Shown: in pieces, positions 16,916 through 24,870 of the stretch | Numbering within the stretch: position 1 is the first letter of the stretch | How the letters are laid out: the number at the start of each line of letters is the position of its first letter | From: Thermoanaerobaculia bacterium | GTDB lineage: Bacteria > Acidobacteriota > Thermoanaerobaculia > Multivoradales > JAHEKO01 | Assembly (NCBI GenBank): GCA_947259925.1 | Contig: CAMYOG010000057.1 | Coordinates: forward strand, 86,606 to 150,605 | Direction of reading: 5' to 3' | DNA: 64,000 bases | Position numbers and translations under genes: made by a program | Notes under the pieces: generated by a model | Told to the model about the DNA's origin: nothing | The model's database searches: none | What the model saw: only the letters and a program-made list of their open reading frames with translations

Positions 16916-18025
16916 CTAGAGGTCAGGCCCAACCGGATGCGGAACGCGATCCCGGCGCAGCCACTTGTCCCAGGTGCGGAGCGCTTTCCTGGGTCGCAAG
17001 CGTTCGTCGAAGAGGCCGGTGTCGCGCCACGCCTTGAACAGCTCGGGGACCCCCGCCGCCTCCATGATCTCCCAGGAACGGTCGTAGTCGACCACCACGA
17101 ACCAGATCACGAACTCGGCGCCGAGGCTCTGCGAGTCCCGGAGCAGCGACTTCAGAAAGCGGTTCTGCCAGCTCGCCTTGCCGGGAACGGTCCAGTCGAG
17201 CGTCTCGAAGACCAGGGTCTCGGCGGCGTAGCCGGTCTCGGCGATGGCGATCGGCTTGGCATCGGCGACCTCGGCCAGGCGTAGGAACCAGTCGGCCGGG
17301 ATATTGGCCGGGTCTCCGTCCACTCCGGCCGCCAGGTAAGGATAGGTGCTGATCGCCAGGACGTCGCTGTAGGGGAGGAGTCGCTCCATCACCGCGCGGC
17401 GTTGGTCCCAGTCGAAGGGTTGCCCGAGAGTGAAGGTGAGGAAGATCGGTAGCGCAGGGTGCTTTCTCTTGAGCTTCCGATAGACCTTCCTCGCCATGCG
17501 GACGAACTTCTCGAACGCCTCCGGGTCGTTCTGGGCCAGGATGTCGACTTCGACACCGTAGGCCATGTAGTCGGGTTCGAAGCGGTCGATCATGTCGAGG
17601 CAGTAGTTGAGGTATGCCTTGCGGAGCTGAGGGCTCGAGAAGTCGCGCCGATTCCAGGGTGGCGGCGGCGTCACCGGACCGGCGTCGCTCCAGTAGAGGG
17701 CGACGCCATCGCGCAGGGTCGAGATCGGCGTGAGCGCCAGGTAGACGCGATGACCGGCCGGCGAGCGGCTCACGCGGCGAGCGATCTCGTCCTCGACCAG
17801 CTTCGGATACGCGGACCTGCGTGCTGCTTCCGGCCATGGCACGCCGGTGTCCAAGTGGTGCGCGATCAGGTCGGCGTGACTCGCGATCCTGTCGTAGGTG
17901 TCGATCTGGGCCGCGTCCGTGAAGTCGTAGGGGAACGGGGTGAAGCCCATGTGGAACGACCGCTCGGCGGCCACCAGAGGCCCGGCGAGCACGGTGAGCA
18001 GGAGGGAGGTGGCGACGACCTGCAT
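16916..18025 (-). CDS. exported glycoside hydrolase-like (TIM-barrel) protein
   Basis: A 369-residue protein with a Sec signal peptide (VVATSLLLTVLAGPLVAAE). The body resembles a GH53-like beta/alpha barrel: strands ending in MGFTPFPYDF, YLALTPIS, YMAYGVEVDIL, IFLTFTLGQ, VLAISTYPYL and the acid-bearing PIAIAETGY, which is where clan GH-A nucleophile acids sit. The VEVDIL acid would be the partner acid. Substrate unknown. ATG 18025 is chosen because it gives the signal peptide; the frame remains open upstream but runs into the divergent gene. It is divergent from the DUF11 gene with 42 nt between the starts. Confidence 0.65.
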   Translation of the reverse strand: MQVVATSLLLTVLAGPLVAAERSFHMGFTPFPYDFTDAAQIDTYDRIASHADLIAHHLDTGVPWPEAARRSAYPKLVEDEIARRVSRSPAGHRVYLALTPISTLRDGVALYWSDAGPVTPPPPWNRRDFSSPQLRKAYLNYCLDMIDRFEPDYMAYGVEVDILAQNDPEAFEKFVRMARKVYRKLKRKHPALPIFLTFTLGQPFDWDQRRAVMERLLPYSDVLAISTYPYLAAGVDGDPANIPADWFLRLAEVADAKPIAIAETGYAAETLVFETLDWTVPGKASWQNRFLKSLLRDSQSLGAEFVIWFVVVDYDRSWEIMEAAGVPELFKAWRDTGLFDERLRPRKALRTWDKWLRRDRVPHPVGPDL

Positions 18026-18067
18026 GCCCCGGATTCTAGATGGTCGGTCCGGTACTCTCGGCGCGAG

Positions 18068-19636
18068 ATGGTCCGCTCGTCCCCCGCGCGGCTCCGCCCG
18101 GCCGTGCTCGCCTTGGTCCTGGTTGGATGGCTCGCGGCGATCGGAGCGCGCGGGAGCGAGAGCGGAGCCGATCTGGCAGTGACGCTGAGAGCCGCGAGAG
18201 GATCGCTGGCTGCGGGCACCGCGCAGATCTACGAGATCTCGGTGACGAACCACGGACCGGAGGTGGCGACTGCCGTCGAACTGCAGCACGAGCTGCCACG
18301 GGGAGCGCAGCTACTCGGCGTCGAGCCGAGCGCTCTGGGTTGTGAGCCGCTGCGCGGACTCCTCGTTCGATGCGACCTCGGCGACCTCGAGAGGGGCGCG
18401 AGCGCGCAGATCGTGGTCGGCGCCCGGATCGATTCGCGAGCCGAGGGGAAGCTGGTGTCCGAGGTCGTGGTGGTCGGCGACCACGCCGATCCGGTCGGCG
18501 CCAACGACGAGGACGTCGTCGAGACCACGGTCGTGCCGGCGCGCCAGGCGATCGCGGTGAGCCGCGACCGCGACTCTCTGGTGGTAGCGACCCTGAAAGA
18601 AGGCGAAACGAGCGTCGGTCTCGCGTTCTTCGAGCCACGGCCGGATGGGGAGCGCGGTCACAAGGTCGAAGCGGTCGGATTCCGCTCGGCGGCGCTGACC
18701 GCGATGCCGAGCTTCGGCGGCTCCGACGCTCCCGAGATCGCCTCTCTCGCCGCTGGATTCGACGCCGGTACCAAGGTGGTCCTGCTCGATGCTGCGAGCC
18801 GGGAGCTGATCGCCGAGCACGACATCGGCGGCGAGTGGCAGGCAAGGGGGATCGTCGCCCTGGAGAGCTTCGCCGGCGGCGCCGCGCCCGAGCTGGCGCT
18901 CCTGCTGGATGCGGCGGCCGCCCACCGGTCGAGCATCGTGATCATCGACGCCGCCAGCGGCAGGTCCGTGCGTGAGCATCAGCTCGCCCCCTCACTGGTG
19001 CCGACGGAGATGGTCGCGATTCCGAGCGTCGAGGCCGGCTCGACCGCCGAGGTGGCGATCCTGGGAAGGGCTCGTGATACCGGTGAGACTCTGGTGCTGG
19101 TACTCGACGTGGATCGCGGGATCTTCCGCGAGCATCGGCTCGGCCCCGGTCTGCTGCCGCTCGGCATCGTGAAGCTGGGAGACCTGGCGCTGGAGGGGGG
19201 CACATCCGCGGTGGACCTGGCGGCTCTGGTCCTCGAAGCCGCGTCCTTCGACGTGCGAGCTCTGGTTCTGGACGCCGGGAACGGTGAGCTCTTGCGATCG
19301 GTCGACTTCGATGACGATCTCCTCGCCGGAGCGTTCGCCGCCGTCCCCGGGGCCGTCGACGGCTCGACGACCGCTCTGGCAGCCGCCGGCGTCAGGTCCG
19401 CCGGGCCACTCGAGGTCGAGATCCGGGACCCGGTGACCGGCGACTACCTGGCCCGCGTCGCGATCGAAGCGCAGGACCGGGTTACGGTGCCGCTCGCGCT
19501 GGTGGCGTACGGCGGTCTGGTCTCGGGCCCGGGACCCGGCGTCGGGCTGCTCTATGAGCACCCTGGCGAGCCGACGCGGTTCTGGATCTTCGACGCGTCG
19601 AGCGCGCGCTCGGGGCTCACCCTCCTGCTCCCCTGA
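18068..19636 (+). CDS. exported DUF11-domain protein with propeller-like repeats
   Basis: 522 residues with a signal peptide (RPAVLALVLVGWLAAIGARG). Residues about 35-150 form one DUF11/CARDB-type beta-sandwich (DLAVTLRAARGSLAAGT, YEISVTNHGPEVATAVEL, RCDLGDLERGASAQIVV). The rest is a series of about seven repeats in which an Ala-rich strand is followed by a V(V/I)LDAAS or VLDVDRG strand, reminiscent of FG-GAP or beta-propeller blades. No catalytic motif is visible; likely an exported adhesion or scaffold protein. ATG 18068 gives the signal peptide. Confidence 0.65.
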   Translation: MVRSSPARLRPAVLALVLVGWLAAIGARGSESGADLAVTLRAARGSLAAGTAQIYEISVTNHGPEVATAVELQHELPRGAQLLGVEPSALGCEPLRGLLVRCDLGDLERGASAQIVVGARIDSRAEGKLVSEVVVVGDHADPVGANDEDVVETTVVPARQAIAVSRDRDSLVVATLKEGETSVGLAFFEPRPDGERGHKVEAVGFRSAALTAMPSFGGSDAPEIASLAAGFDAGTKVVLLDAASRELIAEHDIGGEWQARGIVALESFAGGAAPELALLLDAAAAHRSSIVIIDAASGRSVREHQLAPSLVPTEMVAIPSVEAGSTAEVAILGRARDTGETLVLVLDVDRGIFREHRLGPGLLPLGIVKLGDLALEGGTSAVDLAALVLEAASFDVRALVLDAGNGELLRSVDFDDDLLAGAFAAVPGAVDGSTTALAAAGVRSAGPLEVEIRDPVTGDYLARVAIEAQDRVTVPLALVAYGGLVSGPGPGVGLLYEHPGEPTRFWIFDASSARSGLTLLLP

Positions 19637-19697
19637 GCCGAATCCGGGTGGCTTGGCTTTTGCAGCTCCGCCTTGTCAGAATGAGCATTCTGAAACC

Positions 19698-21359
19698 ATG
19701 AGAAAGAGACTGATCATTCTGCTCGCGTTCGCCGCCATGCCGTCACTTGCCGAGGACTCGGCCGACCTCGTACTCCGTCACGGCCGCTTCTACCCGGTCT
19801 CCACTCCGGGGAGCGTCGAGGGCAGTCTCGCGGTGCGGGGCGGCCGGATCGCCTACCTCGGGGACGACGGCGGCGTCGAAGCGATGATCGGCGCCGACAC
19901 CCGCGTCGTAGATCTCGCCGGGCGTACGGTGACGCCGGGTCTGATCGACGCCCACTCGCACCTGATCGGTCTGGGGGCGGCGCTCGAGCGGGTCGACCTG
20001 GTCGGCACGACTTCGTATGCCGAGGTGATCGAGCGGGTTCGGGCAGCGGCGGAACGGGCTCCCGCCGGCCAGTGGATCCTCGGCCGCGGCTGGGACCAGA
20101 ACGATTGGCCTCAGCAGGCGTTCCCGCACCACCGGGCACTGAGCGAGGCGGTACCCGATCATCCGGTCTGGATGGGGCGGATCGACGGTCACGCGGCACT
20201 CCTGAACGTGCGCGCGATGGAGCTCCTCGGCGTCAGCTCGGCCAGCGTCGATCCGGTCGGCGGGCGGTTCGAGCGCGACGAGGCGGGCGAGCCGACCGGC
20301 GTCCTGGTCGACACCGCGATGGCTGTTGGGCGGGGGATCCCGTCGGCGACGCCGGCGGAGCTCGAGCGCCAGATCCTGACCGGTGCCCGTCACTGCCTCG
20401 AGCGCGGACTGACGACGGTCACCGAGATGGGCATCAGCGCTACCGAGTACGGCGCCTACAGCGCGCTCAGAGCGGCCGATCGGCTGCCGACACGGTCGGC
20501 GCTCTTCCTGAACGGCAACGACCCCCAGCTTCTGGATGACTGGTTCGGCCGCGGGCCGGAGCTCGATCCGGAGGCGCGGCTCGTGGTACGGGGGGTCAAG
20601 CTCTACTCTGACGGTGCCCTGGGCAGCCGCGGGGCGGCGCTCGTCGAGTCCTACTCGGACGATCCGGGCAACGTCGGTCTGCTGATCACCGGCAACGCCG
20701 AGATGTCGAGCATCTGTGAGCGCGCGCTCGAGTCCGGGTTCCAGGTGGCGACGCACGCTATCGGCGACCGTGGCAACCTCGTTACCCTGGACGCCTTCGA
20801 GAGCTGCTTCGGCGAGCCGCGCCCCGAAGCGCGGTTCCGGGTCGAGCACGCGCAGGTGATGCGCCTGGCCGACATCGAGCGGATGGCGCGTCTCGGGGTG
20901 ATCGCGTCGATGCAGCCGACCCACGCGACCTCGGACATGCCGTGGGCCGAGGATCGCGTCGGTCCCGAGCGGATCGTCGGCGGCTACGCCTGGCGCAAGG
21001 TACTGGAAGCCGGTGGGCGACTCGCCCTGGGGAGCGACTTCCCGGTCGAATCCGCGGATCCGCGCCTCGGCCTCTACAGTGCGGTGACGCGCCAGGACCT
21101 CGACGGCAGCCCGGAGGGGGGGTGGTACCCGGAGGAGCTGCTCACCCGCGAGGAGGCGCTGCGCGGCTTCACCCTCGACGCGGCACACTCGCTCTTCCTC
21201 GAGAACGAGATCGGCTCGCTCGAGGTCGGCAAGCGTGCCGACCTGGTCGTCTTCGCGGACGACATCGTCGCGGCGCCGGCGGCCCGCCTACCGCGGATCG
21301 CGGTCGACATGACCCTGGTCGACGGCATGGTGGTCTACGAGCGGGAGGGTACGCAATGA
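19698..21359 (+). CDS. exported amidohydrolase (YtcJ-like)
   Basis: 553 residues of the amidohydrolase-3 family. N-terminal signal peptide (RKRLIILLAFAAMPSLAE) is followed by the small beta-domain (LVLRHGRFYPV) and the barrel with the metal ligands: TPGLIDAHSHLIGLG (HxH), VATHAIGDRG, EHAQVM and GSDFPVESADPR. These proteins hydrolyse amide or ester-like substrates; the actual one cannot be told. It overlaps the next gene by ATGA, so an exported amidohydrolase and an exported methyltransferase are made together. Confidence 0.85.
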   Translation: MRKRLIILLAFAAMPSLAEDSADLVLRHGRFYPVSTPGSVEGSLAVRGGRIAYLGDDGGVEAMIGADTRVVDLAGRTVTPGLIDAHSHLIGLGAALERVDLVGTTSYAEVIERVRAAAERAPAGQWILGRGWDQNDWPQQAFPHHRALSEAVPDHPVWMGRIDGHAALLNVRAMELLGVSSASVDPVGGRFERDEAGEPTGVLVDTAMAVGRGIPSATPAELERQILTGARHCLERGLTTVTEMGISATEYGAYSALRAADRLPTRSALFLNGNDPQLLDDWFGRGPELDPEARLVVRGVKLYSDGALGSRGAALVESYSDDPGNVGLLITGNAEMSSICERALESGFQVATHAIGDRGNLVTLDAFESCFGEPRPEARFRVEHAQVMRLADIERMARLGVIASMQPTHATSDMPWAEDRVGPERIVGGYAWRKVLEAGGRLALGSDFPVESADPRLGLYSAVTRQDLDGSPEGGWYPEELLTREEALRGFTLDAAHSLFLENEIGSLEVGKRADLVVFADDIVAAPAARLPRIAVDMTLVDGMVVYEREGTQ

Positions 21360-22072
21360 GCCGCCTGGCCAGGCGGGTGCTGCATTCCGTCTGCCTGCTA
21401 TCGTTGTCGGCAGCGTTGCCGACCGAGACCACCGCGCAGACCGATCCCTATCTGCAGCTACGGCTGCGGATGGTCGAAGAGCAGATCGAGCGTCGGGGCG
21501 TCAGGCGCCACAGCGTGGTCGAGGCGATGAAACAGGTGCCCCGGCACATGTTCATGCCGGAGGCGTATCGAGAGGATGCCTACGCCGATGGGCCGCAGCC
21601 GATCGGTGACGGTCAGACCATCTCACAGCCGTACATCGTCGCCCTGATGACCGAGCTGCTCGAGCTCGACGGGGACGAGAAAGTGCTGGAGATCGGCACC
21701 GGCTCGGGCTACCAGGCGGCGGTCCTGTCACTGCTCGCCAGGGACGTCTACACGATCGAGATCCGGGCCAAGCTGGCCGAGACGGCGAGGCTCACACTCG
21801 AAGAGCTCGGCTACGACAACATCCACTACCGGGTCGGCGACGGCTACGCGGGCTGGGTGGAGGAGGCGCCGTTCGACGCCATTATCGTCACTGCCGCGCC
21901 CGTGGAGGTTCCCCAGACGCTGGTCGACCAGCTCAAGATCGGCGCCCGGATGGTGGTCCCCGTCGGCCGCTACTTCCAGGACCTCCAGGTCATCACACGT
22001 ACGGAAGATGGCGTTCAGACCGAGTTCGCGGGCGGAGTGCGCTTCGTGCCGATGATCACGGACGGAGACTGA
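21356..22072 (+). CDS. pcm: protein-L-isoaspartate O-methyltransferase with signal peptide
   Basis: The 238-residue product has the PCMT domain: MVEEQIERRGV, RHMFMPE, the DGQTISQPYIVALM post-motif, SAM loop VLEIGTGSGYQAAVLS, and DAIIVTAAP. It repairs isoaspartyl residues in aged proteins using SAM. Unlike the classic cytosolic enzyme it begins with a convincing Sec signal (VLHSVCLLSLSAALP then TTAQ). Exported PCMT homologues exist in Gram-negatives; how SAM would be available there is unclear. ATG 21356 overlaps the amidohydrolase stop. Confidence 0.87.
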   Translation: MSRLARRVLHSVCLLSLSAALPTETTAQTDPYLQLRLRMVEEQIERRGVRRHSVVEAMKQVPRHMFMPEAYREDAYADGPQPIGDGQTISQPYIVALMTELLELDGDEKVLEIGTGSGYQAAVLSLLARDVYTIEIRAKLAETARLTLEELGYDNIHYRVGDGYAGWVEEAPFDAIIVTAAPVEVPQTLVDQLKIGARMVVPVGRYFQDLQVITRTEDGVQTEFAGGVRFVPMITDGD

Positions 22073-22108
22073 GCCCCTCGAATCCACACGCTGCGGTCCA
22101 GCTCCCTG

Positions 22109-22273
22109 GCGGCGCGGGCGGCTGGTGTCCACCCTGGGGACGGCGCGCGGATCTCGGACTGCAGCCGTTCGCCGCGCGCCTCTGTCGGCTCCGCGCCAGA
22201 TCGCGGTGCCCTTCCCAGAACGTCTACGGCGCTCGGCTCATGCCCCCGGGCGGACACCAGCCACCCACGCCGC
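22109..22273 (-). other. long-range inverted repeat behind rmuC (candidate structured 3' RNA)
   Basis: Two 26-nt arms, 22109-22134 and 22248-22273, are complementary at 23 positions; the three differences are all G-U pairs if the minus strand is transcribed, which is the direction of rmuC ending at 22291. Between the arms are 113 nt of further GC-rich, structured sequence without a gene. It may be the rmuC/3' terminator region or a mobile MITE-like unit. Confidence 0.5.
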
Positions 22274-22290
22274 CCGGGTCACCTTCGCTC

Positions 22291-23655
22291 CTACGACCCG
22301 ACCGGCTCGCGTGGCCGCTCTTCGATGATCTCGGGCGCCTCGAGCTCGCGACGGCTCTGCTCGGCGACCTTCAGCTCCTCGAGCCGTCGGCCCATGGGCA
22401 TCAGGCGGTGGTTGAACGAGCCGACGGCGCGGTTGTAGGCGTCGAGGGCGTTGCGCAGGCCCCGTCCGAGGGCCGAGAAGTCGGCTCCGAACTTGGCGGC
22501 GCGCTCGTAGAGGTCACGCGCCGCTGTCGCGATGCTCTGGGCGTTCTCGGCCAGGGCGTTCTGCTGCCAGTAGATCGCGACCGTGCGCAGCAGCGCCACC
22601 AGGGTCGTGGGAGTCGCGATCAGCACCTTGGAGCGTAGCGCCTGAACCTGGAAGTCGGGCTCCTTGGCGAACGCCGCGCCGAGGAACGAGTCGCCGGGCA
22701 GGAACATCACGACCAGGTCGATCGAGGCGCCGGCCGCCGCGGCGTAGTCACGGCCTGCGAGTGTTCGCACGTGGGCGCGCAGGTCGCGGACGTGGCGCGC
22801 CAGCGCGTCCTCCCGCTGTGCCGCGGTACTCGCCTCGGTCGCCTCGAGGAAGGCCGTCAGCGGAGCCTTGGCGTCGACCACGATCTTGCGCTTGCCAGGC
22901 AGGCGGACCACCATGTCGGGCCTACTGCCGTCGGGAAGCACCACCTGCTCCTCGAAGTCGCAGTGAGCGGACATGCCGGCGAGCTCGGCGATATTGCGCA
23001 GCGCGATCTCGCCCCAGCGGCCGCGTACGTCCGAGCCGCGGAGCGCGGTATCGAGCGACGTCGCCTTCTCCTCGAGGGCGGCAGTCGCCTGGGCGAGCAG
23101 CTGGACCTGCTGGTCGATGCGCGAGTAGGCGTCGATGCGAGCCTTCTCGATCTCCACTGTCTTGCTGTCGAGGCTGTCGAGCCGTTCGCGGAAGGGAGCG
23201 AGGAGCGCTTCGATCGCCTGGCGGCGTTGGTCGAGGTCGGCGCTGGCACGTTCACGCGCAGCGGACATCGACTGCTCCGCCAGTGCCAGAAACTGCTCGG
23301 TGTTCCCCTTGAGCGCCGCTGCGGCCAGCGCGCCGAACGAGTCTTCAAGCTGTTTTCGTGCCGAGTCGACGAACTCTCGCTGCTGCTCGAGGGCGCGCGC
23401 CGACCCCTCGAACCGCTCCTGGGCGATCCCCAGCTGGTGGTCGAGCTCGCGTACCGATCCGTGCGCCTCCTCGAGCTCCTGCTCGAGCGTCTCGCGCATC
23501 TCGCGCTCGAGCTTCGCTTTGGCTTCGGCGGCCGAAAGCCGCTCGGCGTCGTCGAGCCGCCGGCGCTGCTGGTGGGCGGAGGCGACCAGCCAGGCCAGGC
23601 CGGCCCCGAGCGCGAACGCGAGGAACAGCTGTACGAGGATCGGGATATCAGTCAA
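22291..23655 (-). CDS. rmuC: RmuC-family DNA recombination protein
   Basis: 454 residues. An N-terminal membrane helix (LVQLFLAFALGAGLAWLVA) is followed by a long coiled coil (about residues 30-180, rich in E, L and R) and the RmuC nuclease-like domain (RGRWGEIALRNIAELAGM, DMVVRLPGKRKIVVDAKAPL, ATPTTLVALLRTVAIYWQQ). RmuC limits inversions at short inverted repeats in E. coli and resembles restriction endonuclease folds; the DAK motif is conserved here. The start is a TTG only 6 nt after the encoded CCA of tRNA-Ala, with no ribosome site between, so it is probably translated from a processed tRNA-mRNA transcript. Confidence 0.9.
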   Translation of the reverse strand: MTDIPILVQLFLAFALGAGLAWLVASAHQQRRRLDDAERLSAAEAKAKLEREMRETLEQELEEAHGSVRELDHQLGIAQERFEGSARALEQQREFVDSARKQLEDSFGALAAAALKGNTEQFLALAEQSMSAARERASADLDQRRQAIEALLAPFRERLDSLDSKTVEIEKARIDAYSRIDQQVQLLAQATAALEEKATSLDTALRGSDVRGRWGEIALRNIAELAGMSAHCDFEEQVVLPDGSRPDMVVRLPGKRKIVVDAKAPLTAFLEATEASTAAQREDALARHVRDLRAHVRTLAGRDYAAAAGASIDLVVMFLPGDSFLGAAFAKEPDFQVQALRSKVLIATPTTLVALLRTVAIYWQQNALAENAQSIATAARDLYERAAKFGADFSALGRGLRNALDAYNRAVGSFNHRLMPMGRRLEELKVAEQSRRELEAPEIIEERPREPVGS

Positions 23656-23661
23656 GACGGT

Positions 23662-23737
23662 TGGTGGAGCAGAAGGGACTTGAACCCTCGACCCCCACGT
23701 TGCGAACGTGGTGCTCTCCCAGCTGAGCTACTGCCCC
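23662..23737 (-). tRNA. tRNA-Ala (anticodon CGC)
   Basis: Read on the minus strand: acceptor GGGGCAG / CTGCTCC with the G3-U70 pair that marks alanine tRNAs, D-arm GCTCAGCTGGGAGAGC, anticodon arm CCACG-TTCGCAA-CGTGG (anticodon CGC), T-loop GGTTCAAGTCC, discriminator A and encoded CCA. It decodes GCG. rmuC starts 6 nt after its 3' end. Confidence 0.96.
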
Positions 23738-23749
23738 GCCTAGGGGCGG

Positions 23750-23755
23750 ATTGTA
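23750..23755 (-). promoter_or_regulatory. -10 box for tRNA-Ala
   Basis: TACAAT on the minus strand, ending 12 nt before the tRNA 5' end, the same geometry as TATAAT before tRNA-Lys. The -35 region (TTTTCC) is weak. Confidence 0.5.
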
Positions 23756-23792
23756 GCCCAGGGAGCGTCGGTGGAAAAGCGGTGGGGAGGCG

Positions 23793-23885
23793 GTGGCGGG
23801 AGGAGCGACTCTCGCAGGCGCCGGCCGTCCTCGCAGACTTCGCTGCAGCGGTGCCCGGCGTCCGCGAGAGTCGCTCTCCCGCCAC
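23793..23885 (-). other. strong hairpin between aminotransferase gene and tRNA-Ala
   Basis: Arms 23793-23815 and 23864-23885 are exact complements except for one bulged base (core GGAGAGCGACTCTCGC-type). The 48-nt loop contains smaller pairs (CGCCGG/CCGGCG). It follows the aminotransferase stop on the minus strand, so it could end that transcript; it lacks a T-run. May be a dispersed repeat. Confidence 0.5.
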
Positions 23886-23930
23886 TTCTGGGCAGAGTTG
23901 GAGTGACAGCGGCCCCCGACGAGCCGCTGG

Positions 23931-24866
23931 TCAGCGCTCCTTGGCGGCGACGGCCTGGGCGATCGCTTCCAGATAGAGCGCTTCGAGACGCTGGGTGATC
24001 GGTCCCATCCCCTTGCCGTCACCGATCGGGTGGCCGTCGACGGATTTGACCGGGGTCAGGGCGCCGAAGGTACCGGTGACGAACGCCTCGTCGGCGTCGT
24101 AGACGTCGGTGAGCGAGAAGTCCTTCTCCAGCACCGGGATGCCCGCGGTCCGGCCGGTCTCGATCACCTTGCCGCGGGTGATGCCGTTCATGCAGTAGCG
24201 GCCGGTCGAGGTCCACGCCGCGCCGCCCTTGACCATGAAGAAGTTGGTCGCGTTGCAGGTCGAGACGAAGCCGTGGATGTCGAGCATCAGCGCCTCGTCG
24301 GCCCCGGCCGCGATCGCCTGGTTGAGGGCGATCACTTCGTGCAGCTTGCTGTGGCAATTGAGGCGCGGGTCGAGGTAGTCGGGCGAGCCGCGCCGCACCG
24401 TCGACGTGAACAGCGATATCCCTTCGGCCCGGGTCTCCGGGCTCGCCCGCTTGTGCTCGGCGATGATCACCAGGCTCGCGCCGCCGACCGTCAGCCGGGG
24501 ATCCTGCGAGGGGGTCTTCTTGACGCCCCGGGTGACCATGAAGCGGACGTGGACGTGGTCGTGCATGTCGTTGGCCCGCAGCGTCCGCCAGATCGCGTCG
24601 GTCAGCTCCTCGCGGGTCATTCCGGGGTCGAGGTCGATCGCCTTGAGGCCCATCCAGAGACGGTCGAGATGCTCGTCGAGGAAGACAAGCACCCCATTGT
24701 GAAGCCGCACCGCTTCCCAGACGCCGTCGCCGATCAGGTAGCCGCCGTCGAAGACCGAGATCTTCGCCTCGGCTCGTGGCAGAAGATCGCCGTTGACGTA
24801 GATCCCGATCTCTTCGTTGCGCGGATCGTCGAGCGCGTTGTGGGTACCGTGGACGCCGCGGCTCAT
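23931..24866 (-). CDS. class IV aminotransferase (branched-chain or D-amino acid type)
   Basis: 311-residue PLP enzyme of fold type IV. Key parts: YVNGDLLPRAEAKISVFDGGYLIGDGVWE, the HLDRLW helix, phosphate-contact VRFMVTRG, the PLP lysine in NCHSKLHEVIALNQA, the EALMLDIHGFVSTCNATNFF glutamate-side strand, and VTGTFGALTPVKSVDG. These features are shared by IlvE and D-alanine transaminases, so which substrate is used is not certain; IlvE-like is slightly favoured. ATG 24866 is 4 nt after the preceding stop; a longer frame up to 24923 lacks homology. Confidence 0.85.
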   Translation of the reverse strand: MSRGVHGTHNALDDPRNEEIGIYVNGDLLPRAEAKISVFDGGYLIGDGVWEAVRLHNGVLVFLDEHLDRLWMGLKAIDLDPGMTREELTDAIWRTLRANDMHDHVHVRFMVTRGVKKTPSQDPRLTVGGASLVIIAEHKRASPETRAEGISLFTSTVRRGSPDYLDPRLNCHSKLHEVIALNQAIAAGADEALMLDIHGFVSTCNATNFFMVKGGAAWTSTGRYCMNGITRGKVIETGRTAGIPVLEKDFSLTDVYDADEAFVTGTFGALTPVKSVDGHPIGDGKGMGPITQRLEALYLEAIAQAVAAKER

Positions 24867-24870
24867 CGGC

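Noticed and set aside
16916..18289. Longer form of the glycosidase-like gene up to 18289
   Set aside because: The extra 88 residues overlap the divergent DUF11 gene and would bury the signal peptide.
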